Below are positions 10,872 to 18,600 of a DNA stretch of 35,255 bases, one piece after another (the stretch's first letter is position 1; the number at the start of each line of letters is the position of its first letter). Location: positions 1 to 35,255 of the forward strand of contig NZ_JAAMQJ010000045.1 of assembly GCF_013523125.1 (NCBI RefSeq). The letters are read 5' to 3'. The DNA is from Pseudomonas entomophila (lineage in GTDB: Bacteria; Pseudomonadota; Gammaproteobacteria; Pseudomonadales; Pseudomonadaceae). A program made the position numbers and the translations under genes. A model generated the notes under the pieces. It was not told where the DNA came from. It searched no databases and saw only the letters and a list, made by a program, of their open reading frames with translations.

Positions 10872-11276
10872 TCAGATCTGACGCTGGTGCCGATCGAGCT
10901 GCTCGTGCCGCTCCTGGGCCTCGATGCAGTACTTGGTCGTCGGGCTGATCAACAGACGCTGCAGGCCGATGGGTTCACCGCTGTCATCGCACCAACCGAA
11001 GCTTTCATCCTGGATTCGACCCAACGCCATTTCGAGCTGGGGTAGCAGGCGCTGGTCGCGTTCGATGGCATTGACCAACCAGTGACGCTCCTCCTCGACC
11101 GAAGCCACATCGGCCGGATCGGACGGCGTGTCGAGGCTTTCGATGGTGGTACGGCTCTGCTCGATGCGCTCATGGGTATCGACTTTCATCGACTGCAGCA
11201 GTTCGGTGAAGAACGCGAGCTGCTCAGCGTTCATGTAGTCATCGGCCGGCATGGCCAGCAACTGTTCCTTGGTCAT
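10872..11276 (-). CDS. dksA2: DksA/TraR-family regulator lacking the full zinc site (DksA2-like)
   Basis: This 134-residue protein binds RNA polymerase through the secondary channel and works with ppGpp. It has a coiled-coil domain with the tip motif DPADVA (Asp53, Asp56, Ala58), matching DxxDxA. It then has a degraded zinc finger: the four ligand positions read Cys96, Ser99, Cys117, Ala120 instead of four Cys. P. aeruginosa DksA2 likewise keeps only two of the four and works without zinc; such paralogues are commonly induced by zinc starvation through Zur. I did not find a convincing Zur box upstream. The ATG at 11276 is the family start (MTKEQLLAMPADDYM); the ribosome site is weak (AGAGAAA). 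Flanked by gene-poor spacers. Confidence 0.85.
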   Translation of the reverse strand: MTKEQLLAMPADDYMNAEQLAFFTELLQSMKVDTHERIEQSRTTIESLDTPSDPADVASVEEERHWLVNAIERDQRLLPQLEMALGRIQDESFGWCDDSGEPIGLQRLLISPTTKYCIEAQERHEQLDRHQRQI

Positions 11277-11574
11277 CGATTTCTCTATGAAAATACGTGC
11301 ATTTAGGCATTACGGATGCCATCGGGAACCGCGCCCCGACAGCGGAAGGGGTCGAGCGCCATGCAGCGCTCCTTTACAGGGGGCGGCAGTCTAAGACGCC
11401 ACGTCGTGCTGGGCAACAGAAATGAGGGGAAATCGACCGAAGTGGCCGACAGGCTACCTCGAGCCTCCAGGGTCGTTCGACGCACCCGGCGCCGGGACGC
11501 CGTGGCGCGCTCTGGCATGCAGCCGTGGGCCGGTGGTCCGACGCGGCACACCGTGATCGGTGCACCGGCGCAAA
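11277..11574. other. Gene-poor spacer upstream of the dksA paralogue
   Basis: Open frames on both strands (97 and 119 codons on minus, 94 on plus) have no recognisable domains, and the minus-strand ones read into the enoyl-CoA hydratase gene in the wrong frame. Apart from the 19-codon upstream ORF at 11303-11362 I see nothing definite. The dksA promoter must lie here; no well-spaced hexamer pair stood out. Confidence 0.4.
11303..11362 (-). CDS. Possible 19-residue upstream ORF of the dksA paralogue
   Basis: On the dksA strand, AAAGGAG (11375-11369) is followed 6 nt later by an ATG at 11362. The frame encodes MALDPFRCRGAVPDGIRNA and stops at 11303, 26 nt before the dksA ATG. The site is better than that of dksA itself, so if transcribed it could be a leader peptide affecting dksA translation. 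There is no comparative evidence, and chance is possible. Confidence 0.25.
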   Translation of the reverse strand: MALDPFRCRGAVPDGIRNA

Positions 11575-11594
11575 GGCCTCGGCGTGGCGAGGCC
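11575..11594 (-). terminator. Terminator-like hairpin after the fad-type operon
   Basis: A perfect 7-bp stem GGCCTCG (11575-11581) / CGAGGCC (11588-11594) with a 6-nt loop begins 2 nt past the TAG of the enoyl-CoA hydratase gene. On the minus strand it is followed by TTTG, a short T-run, in the expected position for termination of the four-gene cluster. Confidence 0.6.
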
Positions 11595-11596
11595 AC

Positions 11597-12370
11597 CTAA
11601 CGGTGCTTGAAGTCAGGCTCGCGCTTGGCCATGAAAGCCTGCATGCCTTCTTTCTGATCCTCGGTCGCGAACGCTGCATGAAACACACGCCGCTCGAACC
11701 GAACACCTTCACTGAGCGTGCCTTCGAAGGCACGGTTGACGCACTCCTTGATCATCAAGGTCGCCGGCAGCGACTTGTTGGCGATGCGCTGCGCCGTTTC
11801 CAGTGCGTCTTCCAGCAAGCGTGCCTGTGGGACCACGCGGGCGACGAGACCTGCACGCTCGGCCTCCTCGGCGCTCATCAAGCGACCCGTCAGGCACAGC
11901 TCCATGGCCTTGGCCTTGCCCACGGCCCGTGTCAGGCGCTGCGTGCCCCCCATGCCCGGCAGGACGCCCAGGTTGACTTCAGGCTGACCGAAGCGCGCCG
12001 TGTCGGCCGCCAGGATGAAATCGCACATCATCGCCAGTTCACACCCACCCCCCAGGGCGAACCCACTGACGGCCGCCACAAGGGGTTTGCGTCGGTTGGC
12101 GACGTTGTCGGACGCACTGAACAAGTTGTCCAGATAGATGCTGGGATAGGTCAGCGTCGCCATCTCCTTGATATCGGCCCCGGCCGCGAACGCCTTGTCC
12201 GAACCGGTCAGTACGATACAGCCGATTCCTGGATCCTGCTCGAAGTGCTCGAGCGCCTGGTTGAGCTCCTCGATCAGTTGCGCATTCAAGGCATTGAGCG
12301 CCTGGGGTCGGTTCAAGGTGATCAGGCCGACGCGGCCTCGGACCTCGACCAGCACGGTGTCGAACGTCAT
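11597..12370 (-). CDS. fadB1x: Enoyl-CoA hydratase (crotonase family)
   Basis: This 257-residue soluble enzyme is predicted to hydrate 2-trans-enoyl-CoA to 3-hydroxyacyl-CoA. The crotonase fold is clear: the oxyanion segment AAGADIKEM (about 62-70), GFALGGGCELAM with catalytic Glu111, and FGQPEVNLGVLPGMGGTQRL with Glu131; both catalytic Glu are kept at the standard 20-residue spacing. The frame is open to 12484 but the ATG at 12370 has GAGGAA about 8 nt upstream and gives the family start (MTFDTVLVE). It is the last gene of the cluster, 13 nt after the acyl-CoA dehydrogenase. The symbol follows the matching P. putida cluster and is by synteny. Confidence 0.88.
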   Translation of the reverse strand: MTFDTVLVEVRGRVGLITLNRPQALNALNAQLIEELNQALEHFEQDPGIGCIVLTGSDKAFAAGADIKEMATLTYPSIYLDNLFSASDNVANRRKPLVAAVSGFALGGGCELAMMCDFILAADTARFGQPEVNLGVLPGMGGTQRLTRAVGKAKAMELCLTGRLMSAEEAERAGLVARVVPQARLLEDALETAQRIANKSLPATLMIKECVNRAFEGTLSEGVRFERRVFHAAFATEDQKEGMQAFMAKREPDFKHR

Positions 12371-12383
12371 GGGCAAAGTTCCT

Positions 12384-13511
12384 CTACAGGTTGCGCGCAA
12401 TGACCATGCGCTGAATGTCGCTGGTGCCTTCATAGATCTGGCAGACCCGCACGTCCCGATAGATACGCGCCAGCGGAAAATCATTCAGGTAACCATAGCC
12501 GCCCAAGGTTTGCAGCGCATCGGAACAGACACCCTCTGCCATCTCCGAGGCGAACAGCTTGGCCATCGAGGCTTCGATGAGGGCCGGCCGACCTGCATCG
12601 CGCAAGGCCGCCGCATGCAGCACCATCTGGCGCGCGACGGCGATACGCGTGGCCATGTCCGCCAGACGAAAGGCGACCGCCTGATGCTCGAACAGCGGCT
12701 TGCCGAAGCTTTGCCGCTCGCGCGCATAGTCGCGCGCCACCTCGAACGCTGCCCGGGCCATGCCTACGGACTGGGCTGCGATGCCGATACGACCGCCTTC
12801 GAGATTGGCCAGTGCGATACGATAGCCCTCGCCTTCTTCACCCAGGCGATTGACCACAGGGACACGCATGTCCTCGAACACCAGGTGACAGGTGTCCGAG
12901 GCATGTTGGCCCAGTTTTTCCTCGACCCGCGCCACGGTATAGCCAGGCGTATCGGTCGGCACGATGAACGCGCTGATCCCGCGCTTGCCGGCGCTCGGGT
13001 CGGTGACGGCGAACACGATGACGAGCCCGGCCTGCTGGCCGGAGGTGATGAACTGCTTGCTGCCATTGATCACATAATGATCGCCCTCGCGACGTGCCCG
13101 GGTCTTCAGGCTGCTGGCGTCCGAGCCCGCATGGGGTTCGGTCAAGGCGAAGGCGCCGATCAGGGTGCCCTGGGCCAACGGCGTCAGGAAACGCTGCTTC
13201 TGGTCTTCGTTGCCAAAGGCCAGGATCGGCACGCACCCTACGGAGTTGTGGACGCTCATGATGGTCGAACAGGCGCCGTCGCCCGCAGCCACTTCCTCGA
13301 CCGCCGCGGCATAGGCCACATAACCTGTGTCGCTACCGCCCCACTGCTCGGGCACCAGCATGCCGAACAGACCGAGCTCGGCCATCTGGTCGATGGCTTC
13401 ACGCGGAAAGCGGTGCTCGCGGTCCCAGTGTTCGGCGAAAGGCTTGAGTCGCTCCTGGGCGAAGTCGCGCACCGCCTCGGTGATCTGTTGTTGTTCTTCA
13501 CTGAGCAGCAT
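12384..13511 (-). CDS. Acyl-CoA dehydrogenase (short/branched-chain type)
   Basis: This 375-residue FAD enzyme oxidises acyl-CoA to 2-enoyl-CoA and passes electrons to ETF. The three domains are present: helical N-terminus (about 1-115), beta middle with FALTEPHAGSDASSLKT (FAD and substrate contacts), and C-terminal helices with ARERQSFGKPLFEHQAVAF. The catalytic base is Glu361 in IYEGTSDIQRMVIARNL, the position used by short-, medium- and branched short-chain dehydrogenases. The frame begins at a GTG (13520), but the ATG at 13511 lies 8 nt after GAGG and fits the family. It lies between the thiolase and hydratase genes with gaps of 15 and 13 nt. A 2-methylacyl or short-chain substrate is likely but not proven. 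Confidence 0.88.
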   Translation of the reverse strand: MLLSEEQQQITEAVRDFAQERLKPFAEHWDREHRFPREAIDQMAELGLFGMLVPEQWGGSDTGYVAYAAAVEEVAAGDGACSTIMSVHNSVGCVPILAFGNEDQKQRFLTPLAQGTLIGAFALTEPHAGSDASSLKTRARREGDHYVINGSKQFITSGQQAGLVIVFAVTDPSAGKRGISAFIVPTDTPGYTVARVEEKLGQHASDTCHLVFEDMRVPVVNRLGEEGEGYRIALANLEGGRIGIAAQSVGMARAAFEVARDYARERQSFGKPLFEHQAVAFRLADMATRIAVARQMVLHAAALRDAGRPALIEASMAKLFASEMAEGVCSDALQTLGGYGYLNDFPLARIYRDVRVCQIYEGTSDIQRMVIARNL

Positions 13512-13526
13512 GGGAGTCACCTCGTC

Positions 13527-14720
13527 TCAATACACGCATTCGACGGCCATGGCCGTGGCCTCGCCGCCACCGATGCAGATGGCTGCCACGCCCCGGCGCA
13601 AACCGTTCTGGCGCAGGGCGGACAGCAGGGTCACCAGGATACGTGCGCCCGAAGCACCGATGGGGTGCCCCAAGGCACAGGCGCCGCCATGGATGTTGAC
13701 CTTTTCGGACGGCAGTCGCAGATGCTTCATGGCCGCCAGCGTGACCACCGCGAAGGCTTCGTTGATCTCGAACAGATCCACGTCTTCCAGCGCCCAGCCG
13801 GTACGTTGCATCAGTGCACGCACCGCACCGATCGGTGCGGTCGGGAACAGGGCCGGCGCGTCGGCGAATGCGGCATGGCCTTGGATGACCGCCAAAGGTT
13901 GCAGGCCCAATCGCTCGGCGTGGGTGCGGCGCATCAACACCAAGGCCGCGGCGCCATCGGAAATGGAACTGGCATTGGCCGCGGTGACGGTCCCCCCTTC
14001 CCGGAAGGCCGGGCGCAGCTCCGGGATCTTTTCCAGACGGGCCTTGGGGGGTTGCTCGTCGTGCTCGATGCGCTTGAGGCGCTTGCCGTCCGGCACCTCG
14101 AGTGCCACGATTTCCGCCGCGAAGCGTCCCTGTTCGATCGCCGCCTGGGCGCGCGTCAGCGAGGCGATGGCGAAGGCGTCCTGCTCCTGCCGGGTGAAGC
14201 CATTGTCACGGGCGCAGTCTTCGGCGAAGGTGCCCATCAGCCTTCCCTTGTCATAGGCATCTTCCAGCCCATCCAGGAACATGTGGTCGAGCATCCGACC
14301 ATGCCCCATGCGATAGCCCGCGCGCGCTTTGTCCAGCAGGTAAGGCGCATGGCTCATGCTTTCCATGCCGCCGGCGACGACGACATCGGCACTGCCGGCC
14401 AGGAGCGTGTCGTGCGCCAGCATGACGGCCTGCATTCCGGAGCCGCACATCTTGTTCAGCGTCGTGCAGTGGGTGTGTTGGCCCAGACCGGCCCCCAACG
14501 CGGCCTGTCGCGCAGGCGCCTGACCCAACCCCGCAGACAGGACGCAGCCAAACAACACCTGATCGACCGCGTCGGGCGCTACGCCTGCGCGCTCGACGGC
14601 GGCACGAATCGCCGCGGCGCCCATTTGCGGGGCGGTCAGGCCGCTCAGATCGCCCTGCAGGCCGCCCATGGGCGTGCGCATGGCACTGACGATGACGATG
14701 GGATCGGTTTCTCGATTCAC
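13527..14720 (-). CDS. fadAx: Acetyl-CoA acetyltransferase (thiolase)
   Basis: This 397-residue thiolase cleaves 3-ketoacyl-CoA to acetyl-CoA and a shortened acyl-CoA. The three catalytic residues are visible: nucleophile Cys92 (LNKMCGSGM), His352 (ALGHPIGASGAR) and Cys382 (CIGGGEA), together with NEAFAV. The start is a GTG at 14720 (MNRETDPIVIVSAMRTPMGG) with GGAG about 9 nt upstream. Thiolases of this form are also called acetoacetyl-CoA thiolases, but with the neighbouring dehydrogenases and hydratase a role in acyl-CoA breakdown is the better reading. It lies 18 nt after the SDR gene. Confidence 0.9.
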   Translation of the reverse strand: MNRETDPIVIVSAMRTPMGGLQGDLSGLTAPQMGAAAIRAAVERAGVAPDAVDQVLFGCVLSAGLGQAPARQAALGAGLGQHTHCTTLNKMCGSGMQAVMLAHDTLLAGSADVVVAGGMESMSHAPYLLDKARAGYRMGHGRMLDHMFLDGLEDAYDKGRLMGTFAEDCARDNGFTRQEQDAFAIASLTRAQAAIEQGRFAAEIVALEVPDGKRLKRIEHDEQPPKARLEKIPELRPAFREGGTVTAANASSISDGAAALVLMRRTHAERLGLQPLAVIQGHAAFADAPALFPTAPIGAVRALMQRTGWALEDVDLFEINEAFAVVTLAAMKHLRLPSEKVNIHGGACALGHPIGASGARILVTLLSALRQNGLRRGVAAICIGGGEATAMAVECVY

Positions 14721-14738
14721 GGTAATGGCTCCAGGGGT

Positions 14739-15506
14739 TTAACGGGCAGCCATGCGCAAGGCGCCATCGAGGCGAATCACCTCGCCATTGAGCATGCTGT
14801 TCTCGATGATATGGCGCACCAGCGCCGCATACTCGCGAGGCTGACCCAGGCGTTGCGGGAAGGGCACCCCGGCGGCCAGCGACGCACGGACTTCGTCCGG
14901 CATGCCGGCCATCATGGGAGTCTCGAAGAGGCCTGGCGCGATGGTCATGACTCGAATGCCATGACGCGCCAGTTCACGGGCTGCAGGCAACGTCAGGCTG
15001 GCTACGCCCCCTTTCGACGCAGCGTAGGCGGCTTGGCCGATCTGTCCATCGCTGGCCGCGATGGAGGCCGTGTTGATGATCACGCCCCGCTCACCGTCGG
15101 CGCCCGCCGGCCCTTGCGCCATGGCCTCGGCCACCAGTCGCAGCAGATTGAAACTGCCGATCAGGTTGATGCCGATGACGCGCGCGAAGCTTTCCAGACG
15201 ATGAGGCCCCTGCTTGCCAAGCACTTTCTCGGCACCGACGACACCTGCGCAGTTGACCAGGCCCTGAAGGCTGCCGAATGCGTCCATCGCCGTGGTAACG
15301 GCCACGCGAACCGCACGCTCGTCGCTGACGTCGGCCACGGCGAAACGCACCTGGTCGCCCAGTGTTTCGGCCTCGCGTGCCAGCGCCTGGGCATCGACAT
15401 CGATCAACATGACCTGGGCACCGGCATCGACGAGCATGCGGGCGGTTGCCGCCCCCAGCCCGGAGGCGGCGCCACTGACGACGAAATGCTGCTGTTCGAT
15501 CTGCAT
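14739..15506 (-). CDS. fadB2x: SDR 3-hydroxyacyl-CoA dehydrogenase (HSD17B10-like)
   Basis: This 255-residue short-chain dehydrogenase resembles type II 3-hydroxyacyl-CoA dehydrogenase (HSD10), which oxidises 3-hydroxyacyl-CoA, including 2-methyl-3-hydroxybutyryl-CoA of isoleucine breakdown, with NAD. The Rossmann motif is SGAASGLG (11-18), Asp36 ends strand 2 (MLIDVD, NAD preference), NCAG is at 85-88, and the catalytic set is Ser148, Tyr161, Lys165 (NTASIAASDGQIGQAAYAAS then KGG). The C-terminus (LNGEVIRLDGALRMAAR) is typical. It is the first gene of the four-gene minus-strand cluster, starting at ATG 15506. The symbol is by synteny. Confidence 0.88.
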   Translation of the reverse strand: MQIEQQHFVVSGAASGLGAATARMLVDAGAQVMLIDVDAQALAREAETLGDQVRFAVADVSDERAVRVAVTTAMDAFGSLQGLVNCAGVVGAEKVLGKQGPHRLESFARVIGINLIGSFNLLRLVAEAMAQGPAGADGERGVIINTASIAASDGQIGQAAYAASKGGVASLTLPAARELARHGIRVMTIAPGLFETPMMAGMPDEVRASLAAGVPFPQRLGQPREYAALVRHIIENSMLNGEVIRLDGALRMAAR

Positions 15507-15566
15507 GACAAGGGTTCCGCTGGCGACTGATCACCGGATGGTCGCGCCAGCGTTGCCGTGAAACAA

Positions 15567-15603
15567 TGGCCAAATCTGCCAATCGCGTTGACCGATTTGG
15601 CCA
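15567..15603 (-). terminator. 10-bp perfect inverted repeat after the NEL gene / upstream of the fad cluster
   Basis: TGGCCAAATC (15567-15576) and GATTTGGCCA (15594-15603) form a perfect 10-bp stem with a 17-nt loop that itself contains CCAA/TTG pairing. It starts 8 nt after the stop of the minus-strand NEL gene and is followed on that strand by TTGTTT, so it may end that transcript. It also lies 60-97 bp upstream of the SDR start, so an operator role for the fad cluster is an alternative. Confidence 0.55.
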
Positions 15604-15611
15604 GAACCCCT

Positions 15612-18600
15612 TCACTCCAGCGGATGGCGAGCGAGCGCCTCTTCGGTCAGCTGCAATGCGACGGCCTGGAGCGCAGCCTCACGCTCGCCATTGAGCGTCT
15701 GCCAACGCGCGTGATACTGCTCGCTGGTCAAGGTGTCGGCCAGATCGTCGAGTGCGCTGCCGTGTGCTGCGAAGGTATCGCGCACGGCCGTGAAAGCGGC
15801 GCCATGGCTGTCTTCCAGGTAGTCCCGCCAGAACGACCGTCGACTCAGGTTGTCCGCCAGCGCCGACGAGCGCTCTGCCGTGCGGACCGTCTCCAGCGCG
15901 TCGCCGAGATCGGCCGAACTCACGTTGGCGACCTGTTCGAACAGCATGTGCATCGGCTGGGCTGGAAGGTCCAGGTCATGGGCCAGACGTATTCTGTAGG
16001 CCAGGCTCACTTCGACTTCATCGACCCCGCGCCCTGATGCGATACGCGCAGCGATGTCGGCCCGGACGAACTGATCGAGTCGATCCAGGCGGAACAAGCG
16101 CCTGCCCAGGTTCAACAATGCCTGCTCGCGCTGCGGCCCCGTCGTTCGCCGTGCCTCGAACACCATCACGTGCAAGCGCAACTCGGCGAACCGATCGGCC
16201 GCGCAATCGGCGCAGGTACGAGGCTCATTGGCCCGCGCCAGCACGTCTTCTCGCAGGTCGCTGTCGGTGTCGACGTGTCCAAGCAACTCCCACACCTGGG
16301 ACTGCAGCGCCTCGCGCGCCTGCCGGTAATCCGCCGAATGGGCCAGCTCACCCAGCAAGGCGATCAGCCCGGCGCTGGTGGGCAAGGCCCTGACCCGATC
16401 CCACAAGGCTACCCGCCGTGGTTGGTCGACGCTGGGCACATCGCTCAGCCACAGCGCACGCGTGTTGGCTTCGTCCCCGATCAGATTCCAGTCCGGTGCC
16501 ACACTGGCAGGATCGTGGGCCACCAAGCGATCCAGGTCCCAGCGCGACAGCGGGTTGTCGTCGACGGCGAACGCACGACGATAGCTGAACGGCATGCGCA
16601 AGAGGTCGGGCGGCAAGAGGCTGATCTGATTGGAACGCAAATCGACGCATTCGAGGTACGGGCACGCCAGCAAGCCCGTCGGCCATTGGTGCAACTGGGT
16701 GTGCGAGAGCATGAGCGTCTGCAGACGCAGGCGCGGATTATGCCGCCATGCGAACTGCCCCAACGGGTTGAAACGCAGGTCGATGAGGCACAAGCTGGGT
16801 AAGCTTTGCAGCCGATCGATCAATTGCTCTGAATAGACGAGCCTGTTTCCCGACATTCGCAGGCTGCGCAGTGTCCTCAAGCGTGCGAGCCCGGCCGGGA
16901 CTTGCGTCAGACGGTTGTCCGACAGGTTCACGTGTTGCAGCGATGTGAAGGCGCGCATGAACAGGTCAGGCACCGATTCCAACCCCATGCGCGTCAGAAT
17001 CAGCTGAGTGACATGGCCAAAATCGGTGCGTTCGGGCAACTCAGGCAGCGTGCCGACAGGATAGTCACTGAGGTCCAGCAACATGCCATCAGCCTGCCCA
17101 TCGGCGGCGAAGACGATCGGGCCCTGTAACCGCCAGCAGCGCCGGATGGCGGCGTTCAAGCGGTTGCGAACCGCACGGGGCCTGAACTGACGCGCGGCAT
17201 TCGCCCAGGTGTTGAGGGCGTCGTCCAGACGCTGGTAGTCGAGTTCCTGATTGAGGAGAATGTCGAAGGCCGAGCCAGGCGAGCGCAGCAACATGTTGAG
17301 GTAGTTCTCCACCTGCTGGTCGTTGAACCCCCAGTAGAGCCGCCGTATACGCTCGCGCAGCAGCGGTCGTGCGCTGTTTCCAGACGGCCTGCGGCCGCTG
17401 AGCAGATAACCGACACGGCCGTCGGGCAGGCGCTGACCTGGGTTGAACCAGCGCGGTTCAGGCGTCCATCCGGCCAACTGACGGCATTGCGCCTGCCCCG
17501 TGGGCACATGCGCGAGCAGTGCCTGGCGCAAGTCCTCGGCTGCCGTGTGCGGCTGGCAATCGAGTGCCGTGAGTTCTTGCGGCGACAAGAGGGTCACCAA
17601 GGCCTGAAAGAGCGTGCGCGGCGCCTGAACCGGCTCCTCGCGCTCCAGCCCGCGTTCATCGTAGAGATGAACGCCATCCTCCTCGTGCACCAACACGCAC
17701 AGCGTCGTGTCAGGCCCCTGTGGTTCGAGGCGCGCCAGTAGCGCGCCGTCAGGGCCGTCACGCAATTCGAGGCCAAGTCGTCCCGGCCAACGCACACGCC
17801 GAAGCAAGCCCAGAACCATCTCGCCCGTGCCTGTGGTATAGGCACTGGAGAGATAAAGACCTGCCAATGCTTTGTTCAGTCGCGCCAGTTGCAACAGGGC
17901 TCGGGCCCTGGTGGCCCAGGCCAAGGGAAGCCGCTGCTCGGCGCTGGCGACGGTGCGCTCGATGTCCGTGGCTTTTTCCAGCACCGCCTGGACATAGAGC
18001 GTCGGCAGTCCGGGAAAGTCGCGCTTGACCAACGCATGCAAGGGATCAGAAGAAGGTTCGTCCGCCGTCAGATGCTCGAACAGTCGAGGACGTATCCAGC
18101 CCTGCCCTTCGAGCAGCGCGCTGAGCAACTGGGCACCCTCGAGGCCAGCCAGCTGAGGCTGCGCCTGGCACCAGCTCGACAACGCCATGTCAGTGGGCAG
18201 CGCGGTGCTTCCCAAGCGTTCGTAGAAGGCGTCGATACGCTGGTCGGCAGCGAACCAGTGGATGGCCGACTTCAGGTTGCACGGCGTGTGCCGATGCTCG
18301 ACCAACAGGCCGCGCAGTTCATCCTGGTCCATGCCAGCGACGCGTAGCATATGCTCGGCGCGCATAGCGCCCAGAGGCGGGTCGTGCGGCCACAAGGTAT
18401 CCAGGAGCCGAGCGGTGTCGTTCCACTCCAGAGGGCGATGATCACGCAGACGCCAGGCACGCTCGCCATTGAACTCCACCACTGGCTCATAGGCACCGTC
18501 ACCGCGTGGGTGCTTCAATCGCCACGCCCGCCCTGGCTCGGGCTGATGGATGCGATAAAGACGGCCGTCGACACGTATCCAGTCACGTGTGCCATCGCTG

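Noticed and set aside
12168..15530. 1120-codon plus-strand open frame over the fad-type cluster
   Set aside because: It is antisense to four genes with intact catalytic motifs and has Gln/His/Arg-rich composition typical of GC-rich shadow frames.
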